Shown here: piece by piece, positions 42,044 to 52,699 of the stretch | Numbering within the stretch: position 1 is the first letter of the stretch | Layout of the letters: each line of letters begins with the position of its first letter | NCBI GenBank assembly: GCA_003194525.1 | Contig: NBIV01000014.1 | Span: 471,406-535,405, forward strand | Length of the DNA stretch: 64,000 nt | Reading direction: 5' to 3' | Origin: Gracilariopsis chorda | Taxonomy: Eukaryota > Rhodophyta > Florideophyceae > Gracilariales > Gracilariaceae | Program-made: the position numbers and the translations under genes | The notes under the pieces: model-generated | Databases searched by the model: none | What the model saw: only the letters and a program-made list of their open reading frames with translations | Told to the model about the DNA's origin: nothing

Positions 42044-43714
42044 AGTTCATGGGGACGTCGTTAGACGTTTCAGTCTTTGCAAACTCTGTGTTATTTCGGG
42101 CGATCTTCTTGCAGTACTCTTTGGTATCGAAGTATGTTTCTCTCACCCCTATGATCTCTAATCAAACTTCAGAGCCGTTTCGCTCCACATCAGGGCCCGT
42201 CTCGAACACACTGTGATGCTGGCGAAGATTCGTTTCATCCGGTTCGGAACCGAAATTTATAAAATACTGAATGATATTCATATAACCCTTACATGGGCGC
42301 ATCCTTTCCAAACCCAAGAAATCTAGTCCTTGTTTGAGACAGATCTCCACGAGTAAACCGAAGAATCGTGTGCGCCTGTCGACCAGGAGTGCTTAACGAC
42401 GTGGACCACTTTGTTCTCAGATGTCCACTGAGAACGAGGTCTCGTCGTATCTGCCTGCCGAGTTTGCGAGAAAGGCAAGGAATGACGGTTAACGATATCA
42501 TCAAGAAGTGGCCTGAAAGTATGCTGGTCTTCCTAGCGAGAGAACGCTTCTTCCACATGAAGCGGTCTACACTACGTAGGAATTAGACTAGTGTGCCTGT
42601 AAATGAGAGAGAGAGAGAGAAACCGACTTGGTGATAGAGTAATTCAAAAAGCAGAGAGTTCTGTGACGTATGACACTACAAGAAGCTGATTCTGGTAGAA
42701 AGAGCGCTGCGTGAACTCAATTGAAAGGTGTGAGGGATGCCCCAGGGGATAGTGCTATTGCTCACAATCAGAAAAGACCGGAACAGAAGCAAGCCAATAC
42801 TATGATAATGATGTTCAGAGTGATCGTATTCAGATAAACATAAATCATGATGTATTACAGCACAAGCATTATCTTTTAATATGGAGAGCACTCCAAAACA
42901 CAGAAATAATCTGTCCGCCCTGTGCTGCTCCAGTCCTCCGAAAAACAGATCCTGGCTCGGTAGTTAGGGAGAAAGCATTTCATCCACAAACAAACTAGAC
43001 TCCGTTGTTCGACACGAAAGGCGTGTAAGAGGTTAGAGCTTCCGCCTTTTTTTGTGAAAGAACAGGAAAGATGTAGCTGATATTATCCGTCAGTAGCCGA
43101 AAAAGGTGTTATCTACCGGTCTCAAGAAGAGGGATGTTCTTCTGGCAAGAATTTCTGCGACGACGTCGAAATAGGCATCTCGTGCCTACGCAAGGAAAAA
43201 ACAGCGACCCGTCTCAAGGTGGGGTTCAAGCCATTCCCCTCATGATACAAGACAAAGAAAAACGTTTCTAATGCTCGCTCCGAGAAACAGGTGCCAAGGC
43301 TCATTGTGAATTTTAATAGCTGAGTGATTGTCAACTATTCAGTCCTTACGCAAACTCCGAAAGATATGGACTAGATGCGATGAAGTCACCAAACGCCGAC
43401 TGTTAAAACGCAACACACTGTGCAATGATATATTACTATGAGCCGACGTGGATGAAGTGAATTTGAGCGCACTGGTATTATGGTAAGCTAGCGGTGAGCT
43501 TCGATGGCAGTTTCGATCGCAATATTCATAGCAGGCGATCAGCGAACTGCGATTGAGATAGAAGTAGCACCACAAGTCGAAGCCCAAACGCTTAACGGCT
43601 CATCGCCTTGGTGTGCTACTGTGATGAATCCGGAGACTCCGCCGGCTTTGGTGCACGTGCTCTAACGTCAGTGACAATTCTGCCGACAGTTTGTGGGAAG
43701 TTGAGTAAGCGACG
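42044..43714. other. Gene-poor stretch with a retrotransposon tail
   Basis: Besides the LINE-like fragment at 42350-42586 and a GA microsatellite (about 42606-42622), no gene is supported. Short ORFs at 42676, 43122 and 43339 (minus) have no recognisable features. Confidence 0.4.
42350..42586 (+). pseudogene. Non-LTR retrotransposon 3' fragment (zf-RVT-like end of ORF2)
   Basis: The frame around CACRPGVLNDVDHFVLRCPL has the Cys-x-His-Cys layout found at the C-terminus of L1/Tad-type reverse transcriptases, followed by a helical tail (VNDIIKKWPESMLVFLARERFF). Nothing of the polymerase remains upstream. A (GA)n run begins about 20 bases past the stop, consistent with a LINE 3' end. It is a 5'-truncated dead copy. 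Confidence 0.5.
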
Positions 43715-44136
43715 ATGGACGTTATCCACTCCATTATTCCACCATTGACAGAACCTTCGCGCTATGAAGCTCTCAAACGACTCCGTCTACAAATTGGATT
43801 ATGTAAGTTTGCATGAAGGAGGTATTATACACGCGAACGGTTAGCGGCTTTGAGCTCCAAAAAGTTTGGAACGCTGCGTATGACCTGTGATGCTGAAACA
43901 CAGAACGCATGATGGTGAAGCACAGAATGCAACGAACGCATAGCAATAAGAAGGAGATGGAACTTACAGGCTGCCTACTCCGCGAGTTGATATCGGAATC
44001 TGGGTGTTCCCCACGATCGCGTCCAGTCTCTTCGCTTGTTCATCTGCGCTTTTCCACACTGATCTGTGAACCGAAAAGCCGCCGACGCAGGCAAACAAGA
44101 AGCCTGCCGTCCCAGAAAGGATTACGTCACGCATGA
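43715..44136 (+). CDS. Possible small two-exon gene, unrecognised
   Basis: ATG at 43715 opens a helical peptide (MDVIHSIIPPLTEPSRYEAL) that ends at a strong donor (GTAAGT at 43803). An acceptor CAG at 43967-43969 continues in frame to a TGA at 44134-44136, giving 84 residues. The C-terminus is Arg/Ser-rich. No family match, and the branch site is weak, so this could be chance or the first exon of a different gene. Confidence 0.25.
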
Positions 44137-44652
44137 CACACCAGGAAGACGCGAGGAACAGCCAAGGCGGACCACCAACGTCTCAAACCAAAGTTCTTAC
44201 CTCGAAAGCGGGCGGAAATGCTCTTCTGAATAGACACAGTGATGTGCTGCTGTGTGAAAGGGACAGTCGACAACCGATGCGAATTCTCGTCACTGCGTGT
44301 GCAGATTTGCTCAAATCTTGAAAAGCAGCTCAGATTTCAGTGCACGTGTACAGTAATGCGTTAGCGAATCCTTTTAGGCGCCACGCTCCAGAGTCATGCG
44401 CCAGTTCGCTTTCACTGTTGTGTGCATCATCTTCATTGTTTCAAGCGCCCAGATTTCGTTCTTTGTTTCTAGCATAGCTTCAAGCGTCTCTCTCGTGCGA
44501 CGGTACCCTTGACCTCCCCGTCTTTCCATTTTCGATAATAGCGCGAATCTTATTCAGTAACTTCTCTGCACCCCATTCCATCCTTGGCATTGGCATAATA
44601 CCCGCTTCACAGACCAGGAGGAAGTGCCAGTCCAGCCTTTCTACAACTGATT

Positions 44653-45294
44653 ATGTTCTCCGTGTTTGACAGGAACAAGACTTTCAAACCGCGTCGACGA
44701 ACCGAAGCTTCTAACGCTCGATACGAAGTACATAAACTGGCACATGAGGTTCTCAAAGCATCCCTCGACACAGGGAACCTGAGAGAGGCTGTCAAAGTAC
44801 CGGAGGGCTACGATGTCAATGATTGGATAAGTGTTAACGTTGTCGACCTTTTCAACCAAATTAATCTTATATACGGCAGTATGTGTGACAAATGCACCCC
44901 GGAATCATGTCCAGTTATGTGTGCTTCACCCAAGTACGAATATCTGTGGTCGGACACCGACCGTTACAAGAACGCAATCAAAGTTTCGGCCCCGCGCTAC
45001 ATCGATTTACTGATGGACTGGGTAGACAAGAAACTATCCGATGAGGACCTCTTCCCCACTATGGAGGAATCGAAGTATCCCGAGAACTTTCGCCCAATCG
45101 TCAAGACTATCATGCGACGACTCTTCCGCGTGTACGCCCACATCTTCCATGCTCACCTCGATGAAATAGTTGAATGCCGCGCAGAACCTCATCTGAGCAC
45201 ATGCTTCCGCCATTTCATGTACTTCGGCCAGCTCTTCAGTCTTCTCCCACCGAAAGAGCTCGAACCACTGAAAGACGTAATCGCATCCTTGTAA
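44653..45294 (+). CDS. MOB1: MOB1-type kinase activator
   Basis: 213 residues, single exon, almost the length of animal MOB1. Family landmarks: NLREAVKVPEGYDVNDWISVNVVDLFNQINLIYGS cut across residues 40-75, the zinc Cys pair in MCDKCTPESCPVM, the WSD segment, and the two zinc His in RVYAHIFHAH. MOB1 binds and activates NDR/LATS kinases (Hippo and mitotic-exit networks), controlling cytokinesis and proliferation. The 44137-44652 interval upstream shows no other gene. Confidence 0.92.
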   Translation: MFSVFDRNKTFKPRRRTEASNARYEVHKLAHEVLKASLDTGNLREAVKVPEGYDVNDWISVNVVDLFNQINLIYGSMCDKCTPESCPVMCASPKYEYLWSDTDRYKNAIKVSAPRYIDLLMDWVDKKLSDEDLFPTMEESKYPENFRPIVKTIMRRLFRVYAHIFHAHLDEIVECRAEPHLSTCFRHFMYFGQLFSLLPPKELEPLKDVIASL

Positions 45295-45467
45295 TCCCTG
45301 TTGTATTTGACCACTTCATTTGCACCTGTTTCACAAACTGCGCGGCACTTGCACCGTACTCGTTACCAGAAACTCTACAATATGTTACCGCACATGGTTC
45401 ATATGCATTAGCATATATTCTCTTCTCGTAGCTCAACCGCATCGTCAACAAGACTAGCTTTCTGAAC

Positions 45468-47249
45468 TTAGTAGCGCTTTTTCTTTTTCCGGAGCTCCTT
45501 CTTGTTGACTGCGACTGAACCCGTGTATGTACTCACGCCCTTGTGCGTTTCAAACGGCATCAAAGCCTCTCTCGTAAAGACACCAACTCCACGCGGAACA
45601 CACACTCTTAATTGTATGCTTCCTGAGCCAGTTAATGCCACCCACCCAAGTCCAGAAAACACGATGTCTAAGCATGATCTCTTCCAACCCTCGCCTTCTG
45701 CCGTTAAAGACTTCCCTGTCCACTCGCCAAGCCGTTCAAACGCCTCCGGTGAAGAGGGAGGTCTCAGCAGTCCGCCAATATGTCTCTCCGTAAATTCTGC
45801 TGAGTCTTCCAACTTTCCGGGATGCACTTTAACTTCGGGTGAGAAAAACGATGTGAAAAAGAATGGCTTTCCAGACAGAACCTCTATCCTGGCTAGGCCC
45901 CCGATGAACAGAGCTTTACCTTCGCCGAGCCGGAAAGACACCCTCTCAACAGTCTTGGATGGAAGAACGGCACGGAGATCAGCAGCATCGAGATAGTTAG
46001 TCAGCTGATGAGGCATCATTAGACCGGGAGTGTCATACAAATTAACCGAGGAACCGAGAGGGATCTTGATCACGTCTAGAGTCGTGCCAGGAATCACACT
46101 GGTAGTAAGGGCCTCGCTAGTTTTCGGCCTTTTTACCGCCTTCTTCGACCTTGAATGTCCTTCTTTGCGGTTTAGCATGCGGACGAGCTGATTAATGAAC
46201 GTAGACTTGCCCACGTTTGCTGCACCAATGACATAAATGTCGGAATGGCGTTTTTTCGCTATACGCACTGCATCGGCTAGCAAAAGCTTGACGTTTCGAC
46301 CTTTTACAGACGAAATAAGATGGACACCACCGATGTTGAATAGGCCCATGCCCGCACATTCATGCCGTATCCATGTTTCGACACGATTGTCCTTCATATC
46401 TGATGGTAATAGATCCGTCTTATTGACAGCGAGCAGAATAGGGTTCTTAGAACCAACAATATCTCGAAGAGAGGGAATGAAGGTACCGTGGAAGTCGAAT
46501 ATATCAACAAGATAAATGATGACACAGTTGATCTTTTGTAGGCGCTCCAGATTCCGACGAAACTTGTCTGGGGATAATTCTGAAGACACCTGAGTATCAT
46601 CCGACGTAGCAGTGGCCGGAACACGTAAGGAAGGATCGATCATACCATAATGAGTTAGGCGATAACATCGCTGGCACACGGCTCGACTTTGAGTGTCTGC
46701 TACCAACTCTGGTTCTGCTGTCGGTACGTCTTGCACGTCGGAAGTTCTAATTTCGGTGCCTGGAAAGGCTTCTTGGAGGCGCCTTTTGGATTGCACACTT
46801 GGGGGAAGGAAACCAGGCCGATGAGACGAATCCGACTGCAAAGTCACTCCGCAACCGTAGCATCTGTTCTTCGGGGCTGCAACCGTAAGCTCTGGCGGTA
46901 GAGAAACTAGACTTTCCAAGCGATTTAGATACTCATCATGAGCCGCTCTCTGTCGCGACAAACCGGGCTTTAAGCGAGAATCTATGTCATCCTGTATGTT
47001 GTCCAAGGTTTCTTCGAACCTTGATAACAATTCTTCGGAAATCTGCCCTTTCGGGAGCTCACTTGGACTTCTGGGGGTAGATTTCGTTTCATCACTTTGA
47101 GGGCTCGTCGAAGAGCACATTGTAATGGATCTCTTGGGAAAGAGTCTAGGCACATGTCGATGCGAGGAAGTGGCGCGAATGCCACTGGCCATGTAATGTG
47201 TACGAAGCCAGACCACATTTTGAAACACCAAAGTTGATACTGCTCTCAT
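45468..47249 (-). CDS. Circularly permuted organelle GTPase, YqeH/NOA1 family
   Basis: 593 residues from the ATG at 47249, chosen because an organelle-targeting leader rich in Arg, Ser and Thr follows. A zinc finger CYGCG...CQRCYRL (about residues 135-205) precedes a GTPase with permuted motif order G4-G5-G1-G3: NKTDLLP, then SSVKG, then GAANVGKST, then YDTPGL. A TRAP-like C-terminal domain and a Lys/Arg-rich tail follow (KELRKKKKRY). Members (bacterial YqeH, plant RIF1/BPG2, animal NOA1) assemble the small ribosomal subunit in bacteria, plastids or mitochondria. Plastid versus mitochondrion is not decided by the leader. Confidence 0.87.
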   Translation of the reverse strand: MRAVSTLVFQNVVWLRTHYMASGIRATSSHRHVPRLFPKRSITMCSSTSPQSDETKSTPRSPSELPKGQISEELLSRFEETLDNIQDDIDSRLKPGLSRQRAAHDEYLNRLESLVSLPPELTVAAPKNRCYGCGVTLQSDSSHRPGFLPPSVQSKRRLQEAFPGTEIRTSDVQDVPTAEPELVADTQSRAVCQRCYRLTHYGMIDPSLRVPATATSDDTQVSSELSPDKFRRNLERLQKINCVIIYLVDIFDFHGTFIPSLRDIVGSKNPILLAVNKTDLLPSDMKDNRVETWIRHECAGMGLFNIGGVHLISSVKGRNVKLLLADAVRIAKKRHSDIYVIGAANVGKSTFINQLVRMLNRKEGHSRSKKAVKRPKTSEALTTSVIPGTTLDVIKIPLGSSVNLYDTPGLMMPHQLTNYLDAADLRAVLPSKTVERVSFRLGEGKALFIGGLARIEVLSGKPFFFTSFFSPEVKVHPGKLEDSAEFTERHIGGLLRPPSSPEAFERLGEWTGKSLTAEGEGWKRSCLDIVFSGLGWVALTGSGSIQLRVCVPRGVGVFTREALMPFETHKGVSTYTGSVAVNKKELRKKKKRY

Positions 47250-47662
47250 TTGTGTAGTGAAGCTGAAATCGTCAAGGGAAACGGGACAACTGAACAAAGA
47301 GAGACGAACCAGAAGCTAAAACCTTCGAAGTCCGAATCCCTACGATCTTTCCCTTTTTGCTGATCCAAGGAACCTTTTTATTTTGTAATTATCCTATTGC
47401 ACAAGGGTACTGAATTTCAGGATTGCTGATCTCGGGCCTTCTCTCCTTCCGTCATCGCTGAGGTTTGCAGTCTAAACCGCATCACCACCATTGCAGTCTA
47501 CAGGTCGGCGTAAGTACAAACGTACCGTCCGTAGATATTGTAATGTATTCCTGAAAACAGGTTGTTTTTTACGTACACAAAACAGCGGAAGTCTTCAGAA
47601 GCGTCATCAGAAGTACCCGGAACTGCACGTCTGCTCCCTCACCCCACTAGACTGACAGAACT
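47250..47662. promoter_or_regulatory. Divergent promoter region
   Basis: 413 bases between two divergent starts (YqeH/NOA1 and DUF3326). Both products look organelle-bound, so the shared promoter may co-ordinate them. No TATA box seen. Confidence 0.3.
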
Positions 47663-48994
47663 ATGCCCTCCATAGAATCCAGTGTTATCGCTATGTTTTC
47701 CCAGAGAAGCCCCGGCCTACTCCACTCGTGTTCATTTCTCACATTCCCAAGCTTCACAAACTCGCAGTTGAAGCGAGCCACTGATGTTCAAGCGCTGCAT
47801 CGGTGCCCGCGTCGCCTTTCTGTCCGAAGTCGAGATGCATTGGTTATGTCTTCGCAGCACACAACAGTGCTCATAGTCCCCACAGGTGTTGGGGCTGCCA
47901 TCGGCGGGTACGCTGGGGATTCACTTCCGGCTGCAAGACTTCTCTCACAAGTCACTGACACGCTCATTACTCACCCGAATGTTCTGAACGGGGCACTAAT
48001 GTATTGGCCAATCCCCAATGCGTTATACGTGGAAGGATACGCTCTTGATCGATTTGCTTGTGGTAAAATGGGTCTCAGCCCAGTGCCATCTACATCAAAT
48101 CGTCTCGGAATAGTACTTGATTCAGGAATGCCCGAAGAGGCCATCCTTCGCCATAGACAGGCCGCAGATGCAGCTCGTGCTACATTAGGCTTGAATATCA
48201 CGCACTGCACGACAACGCCGAAACCATTAGTTGTCGAACTAGCGTCATCGAAAGGAGGCGCTTCATGGGGAACTATCGCTGATCCACAGGCTTTGCTGCA
48301 TTCAGTTCAGCACCTTGTAAAGCATAGCTGTCAGGCTATAGCAGTTGTGTCCCAATTTCCTGAGGAAGACCAAGTACAACTCGCAAACTACCGATCTGGA
48401 AACGCAATTGATGCGATTGCTGGTGCAGAAGCAGTGATCAGCCATCTTGTAACTCGAGAATTCCACGTACCCTGCGCGCATTCTCCATCACTTCAACCGC
48501 TGCCAGCAGATGGTAGCGTTTCACCGAAGGCAGCAGCGGAAGAGCTTGGCTATACATTTTTGTCCTGCGTGCTTGTCGGGCTTTCTCGAGCACCTCATCT
48601 GATTTCCAACAATCGGACGGACGTAGACCCTTCGGTTATTACGGCTGCGAATGTTGACGTCCTCGTCATACCGGCAAATGCCTTTGGTAGCCCTGCAGTG
48701 CTGAGTCTAGCTGGTAGAGCCGACGTAATGGTGATTGCAGTGGACGAAAATGTCACAACACTCGACGTCATAGCATCAAGTGTAGGTATTGATGAATCAA
48801 GGGTCGTTCATGCTAGAAGTTACGCTGAGGCTGCTGGCCTAGTCGCAGCACACAGGGCCGGTATAGCTATCTCGTCGCTTCAAACGGCTGTAGCTCCTTT
48901 ACAGATTCATCCGACAACAGCGCCTTCCACGGATACTGCCCTGCTTCGGACTTCTGACACACTACAACATAGAACAAACTCAGTTCCTCTGTAG
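47663..48994 (+). CDS. DUF3326 protein of cyanobacterial type
   Basis: 443 residues, ATG at 47663. A leader of about 65 residues, rich in Ser and Arg with few acids, looks like a transit peptide. The DUF3326 body starts VLIVPTGVGAAIGGYAGDSL and has THPNVLNGALMYWPIPNALYVEGYALDRF, the family's hallmark. The family is conserved in cyanobacteria and plastid-bearing algae; its function is unknown. The final 40 residues are Thr/Ser-rich. Its stop overlaps the convergent rhomboid gene by 15 bp. The plastid location is inferred from family distribution and leader. Confidence 0.85.
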   Translation: MPSIESSVIAMFSQRSPGLLHSCSFLTFPSFTNSQLKRATDVQALHRCPRRLSVRSRDALVMSSQHTTVLIVPTGVGAAIGGYAGDSLPAARLLSQVTDTLITHPNVLNGALMYWPIPNALYVEGYALDRFACGKMGLSPVPSTSNRLGIVLDSGMPEEAILRHRQAADAARATLGLNITHCTTTPKPLVVELASSKGGASWGTIADPQALLHSVQHLVKHSCQAIAVVSQFPEEDQVQLANYRSGNAIDAIAGAEAVISHLVTREFHVPCAHSPSLQPLPADGSVSPKAAAEELGYTFLSCVLVGLSRAPHLISNNRTDVDPSVITAANVDVLVIPANAFGSPAVLSLAGRADVMVIAVDENVTTLDVIASSVGIDESRVVHARSYAEAAGLVAAHRAGIAISSLQTAVAPLQIHPTTAPSTDTALLRTSDTLQHRTNSVPL

Positions 48995-50023
48995 CAACCG
49001 GCGGATAAGATAAATTCGACTTCTTACATCGCGTATGACAAGAGACAAAACAGGCTCATCACGAATTACTGTGCGCCCTGATCGCAATCTCCTAGCGACT
49101 AACCTTGGACCAAAAAGATAGGAATACGCAATTCCTCCCAGGAAACCTCCGAGATGCCCGAAATTATCTATTCTTGAACCTGGAGACAGACCCATGCCAA
49201 AGTTCATGATCACAATGTAAGCCAAAGACTGAAGTCCTTTTCGCGCGCGTGGGCCCAACAGCTCTTTGTGGCGGGCAAGGATGACAGCTGATGCCCCGAC
49301 CAAACCAAAAATGGCACCTGATGCTCCAACTGATGGTGTCGGTGTGCACATGAATGATAGCACATTTCCGCAGACACCTGAAACCAAGTAGAGAAACAAG
49401 AAGCGCCGTTTTCCAAACCATGATTCTACAGAAGGTCCAGTTGAATTCAAGGAGAACGAGTTGACGGCTAGATGGGTTAAACTGGCGTGTAAGAACATCG
49501 GGGAAAAAAGACGATAGTATTGTCCACACGCAATGGCACCATTCACTTTCGCACCGGCCATCAGAATTGCCGATCCGCCCAATAGTTGTAGGCAAAAAAC
49601 AGCTACATTGATTGCTAGCAAAGCTTGACACACACGGATTTCTTTCAGAAGGCGTGTGAAAACTTCTGGTACACTAGATCCTTCGCGTTCGGAATACCTA
49701 TTGCGCATCTTCGCCCGCGGATTGGTGGCTGTGAACAGAGCAGGAGAATAGGACCAATGACCATCCCCGTCATCACCTGAATGCTTATGCATATTGTTCG
49801 TAGGGATATCATTGCCACCGCCGCTCTTATCCCGGAGGTACTTGGGAAGTTTATACTCTTTTCCGTAGTAAAAGGCTCGATAAGCCCCATCAATAGAAGC
49901 CCAATGCAAGCTGTTGGTGCGAGCATTGGGAGGAAGCAAGGAATGTCTGTTTGCTGGTAAGCAAGCATAAGATACAAAACATTTGCGACGAATAGGTAGA
50001 CATGAAACGAACGAAATGACCAT
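48980..50023 (-). CDS. Rhomboid-family intramembrane serine protease, organelle type
   Basis: 347 residues from an ATG at 50023. An N-terminal region of about 130 residues without membrane helices precedes six helices. Catalytic Ser in GASGAIFG and catalytic His in NFGHLGGFLGG are present, as is the HASLTHLAVNSFSL helix with its conserved His/Asn. It resembles plant plastid RBL10/11-type rhomboids rather than secretory ones. Rhomboids cut membrane proteins within the bilayer. The leader could be a transit peptide. The C-terminal 50 residues are basic. Tail-to-tail overlap with DUF3326 is 15 bp. Confidence 0.85.
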   Translation of the reverse strand: MVISFVSCLPIRRKCFVSYACLPANRHSLLPPNARTNSLHWASIDGAYRAFYYGKEYKLPKYLRDKSGGGNDIPTNNMHKHSGDDGDGHWSYSPALFTATNPRAKMRNRYSEREGSSVPEVFTRLLKEIRVCQALLAINVAVFCLQLLGGSAILMAGAKVNGAIACGQYYRLFSPMFLHASLTHLAVNSFSLNSTGPSVESWFGKRRFLFLYLVSGVCGNVLSFMCTPTPSVGASGAIFGLVGASAVILARHKELLGPRARKGLQSLAYIVIMNFGMGLSPGSRIDNFGHLGGFLGGIAYSYLFGPRLVARRLRSGRTVIRDEPVLSLVIRDVRSRIYLIRRLLQRN

Positions 50024-50341
50024 GATAGATGTGCAAAGAGAGCAGGAAACATGGCACAGGCTTCCTGACGGTAGACATCATCTCTACTGCACCTCGATCA
50101 CTGCGGCAAATAGTGTCCAAAGACAACGAACTGTTGCAGTGAGATAAGCCCTTGAGAAGGGTACCGTTGGTGCCCATGTAGAAGTTATTTGGAATTCTTG
50201 ACTTTGGGATGTATATTTTGAAGAGGTCGAGAATAAAATTGTGCAACATTCCATATCAATTATTCGGAATGGCACCTTTTTGACTTTTTCAGTTATCTAC
50301 ATGGATATAATCCACGTTCTGTTAGCTTTCAAACGAGACCA
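50024..50341. other. Intergenic stretch before Helitron
   Basis: No gene supported. Ends at the proposed Helitron 3' terminus. Confidence 0.35.
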
Positions 50342-50567
50342 TTAGCGAAAGAACAAGGAAGAGCGGCCTTCGGCCGCGCTTCGCGCCGCGGCCAAAAGTT
50401 TGCATAATATATCCGCACAAATTTTGGTTTACGCATAAACAAAACTATATCAAACTAATGACGCCCCTCTACAAAGTCGACAGCTTCTTGTAGAACAGCA
50501 TTTTTGATGCTCACCGGCATTGGATGAAAATCCTGCGCATTTTGGGGCGTCTCGTCTTCACTATGCA

Positions 50568-50948
50568 TCAAAAACACATCATCAGATGTTCTGACACGCT
50601 AAAGTCCAATATAGACCTGACCGGGTGAAAAAACGTTTCTTCAATGTCCATTATCATTTTTTTCAGCGTTTGTTCTTGCTCTTTATGCATAGTTGCTGCA
50701 AATGCCAATCTTATGGGAAAATGTTGACGTTTGATTTTCACATCTGCAAACTCGAAAAAAAAGTCAATGCGGTGCAGTAAAAATCTTTGCTGAATTTTAT
50801 AATGTTCATCAATGCCAGAAAGTCTAATCTCTCTGCGAGAAATGCTGGTAACGTTTAATACCCTTTCTTTCAGCAAGTGAGGACAAAGTACATTTCGAAT
50901 CACCAAAAAAGTAACACCCAATTTCAATTTCAAATGGTCGTGCAGCAC
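50568..50948 (-). pseudogene. Helitron helicase, C-terminal fragment (Pif1-like)
   Basis: The fragment carries HLKLKLGVTFLVIRNVL and the end motifs of Pif1-type helicases: FPIRLAFAATMHKEQEQTLK, where active copies have a Lys-Ser-Gln-Gly-Gln-Thr box. The altered box and the broken frame show decay. It continues the helicase seen at 51295-51894. Confidence 0.65.
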
Positions 50949-51294
50949 TCCATTTGGAGCTTAATTATACGTCATTTCAGCTACAATGATACTACTTGTG
51001 TGAAAATTTTCACCGGTTTGCCCTCGGTTGGGAACGATCGTCGTTGCAGACTTCAAGTTAAACATCCTTCCTAAGAAATACTACAATGCGTTCTGGTTAT
51101 GTTCCTCCACTAGTTGGTTTGTTGGCGCAACAATCAATCGTTTGAGCTTGACATCTTCTTTCTTCCATGATTTAAACCATTTCCAAAGCAACTTTTATGC
51201 TTCGTGTACATCTGACGTATACATGAGTGGAAGCCTTGCAGATGCTAGAAACGTCCCACGACCAAAACTGAGCAAACCTTCTGCAAAAACTGGA

Positions 51295-51894
51295 TCATCT
51301 TGTTGACGAACCTGTTCTGTAAGGCGAAAAACTTTGACTATTCTGTCCTAAAGCTCGCAAGAGTACCATGGAAGCTCCAGTAAAAGACTCACTGGAATAA
51401 CACGAATTGTTCCATCCCTTTCGGATACTGTTCTTGTTCTTGGAATCACTGGAAGAAGTTACATATAGTCGCCTTACATAACTACGACCATGCCTCCAAA
51501 GTCTTTCGTAGAGTTTCTTAAGTCCTTCAGTACGGTGTTCACATTCCCGAAGAGCATTTTTGGGCACATTGAAGCTTCATCAATTAGCAGCAAGACAGTC
51601 TTTCGTATTGGTTCTGCTCTCTTTGATCGTGGTCTGTACTTGGAAAGTGTCCGCAGCTCTCTACTCTGCCAATCTTTTGTTTTCATCAACTCCCAATCCA
51701 AGCAAACTATGCAAAGTTCTTCCGCCTTCATATAGAGCAGCAGCAATACCTGTCGTGGCAGTCATCTGCACCAATAGGCCTTCGTGCTCAACAATATCTC
51801 TCAGCAGAGATAGGAGATATGTTTTCCCTGTCCTCGCTCGTCCTTGTAAGAAGAAAACGCTTCCGTGTGTTTTGCGTCTTTCAGACTCTCTCAT
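51295..51894 (-). pseudogene. Helitron helicase, N-terminal part (Pif1-like), frameshifted
   Basis: Walker A is visible as QGRARTGKTYLL (near 51840), then MTATTGIAAAL and GRTLHSLLGL, and in another frame the Walker B LLLIDEASM (near 51590). The pieces lie in different frames, so at least two frameshifts separate them. The GRARTGKT loop has Arg and Thr where Gly is usual. Confidence 0.65.
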
Positions 51895-51981
51895 TCTCTC
51901 TCGGTATTGTATTTCTTTCGTTTTTTTGTCAAAAACTTGCTTTTGGCCTTCTTTTAGATCATCATATCGCTCTTTTAACCT

Positions 51982-52638
51982 TCATCTGGACCTCGAAGAA
52001 GAGCTGCGACGTACTTCAGCTTGTTTCTCTGCTAATGACAGTTCGTTCTCTCTGAGATGAAGTTGTAATACAGTATGATGAAAGAAGGGATCATTTCTGA
52101 AAAGCCGACTGCCATGTCTGTCCGAAATTTCAATGATTCTTTGAAGTAGTTCTTCTATCCTTCTTGCTCTGTTTCCTTCGGTTATATCTGCAGTTTGAGC
52201 TCGTTCGTGATTTTCAATCACAGTTTTAGGATTTACCCCTTGTTGAAAAGAAGTGGCGACCAAGTAACGCAGCTCAGCAGGAGTACAATGGTATCTTACT
52301 GCCTCATCAAAAGCAGTTTTGTACTCGTCACCGTGGGTATGTAGTCCACGGGCTACTGCCGCTTCTCTATAAATTGAGTAGGATTTGCTCCCAACACGTT
52401 TCGGATCATCAAAGGAGCTAAATGCAGATTTCATAAGGAATATTCGAAGAGCGAAGAGTTCGGGATTTGCGGGAGAAGCAAATCTAATTTGAGTCAAAGT
52501 TCGATCATTTTCTGATCGTTGAACGACGTACAATCGTAGATTTCCTCCATCCCGAGTGGATTCAGACTCTGGTACAGAGCTGGTTGGCTTACCATATACA
52601 CGTACAGTCAGGTAGTATGTCATGTAGTCCAAGTGCAT
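51982..52638 (-). pseudogene. Helitron central region
   Basis: 218 codons between the Rep and helicase parts. YMTYYLTVRVYGKP near its start lies where Helitron proteins enter the pre-helicase region; TPAELRYLVATSF resembles the segment that precedes the helicase (usually LR-x-LF). The end is a Ser/Arg run. Assigned mainly by position and order. Confidence 0.5.
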
Positions 52639-52699
52639 GTACGGGAGGGTCCTTTGAAATATATTTCCAGCAAAGAAGACTTCAGACGTCTAGGCAGTC

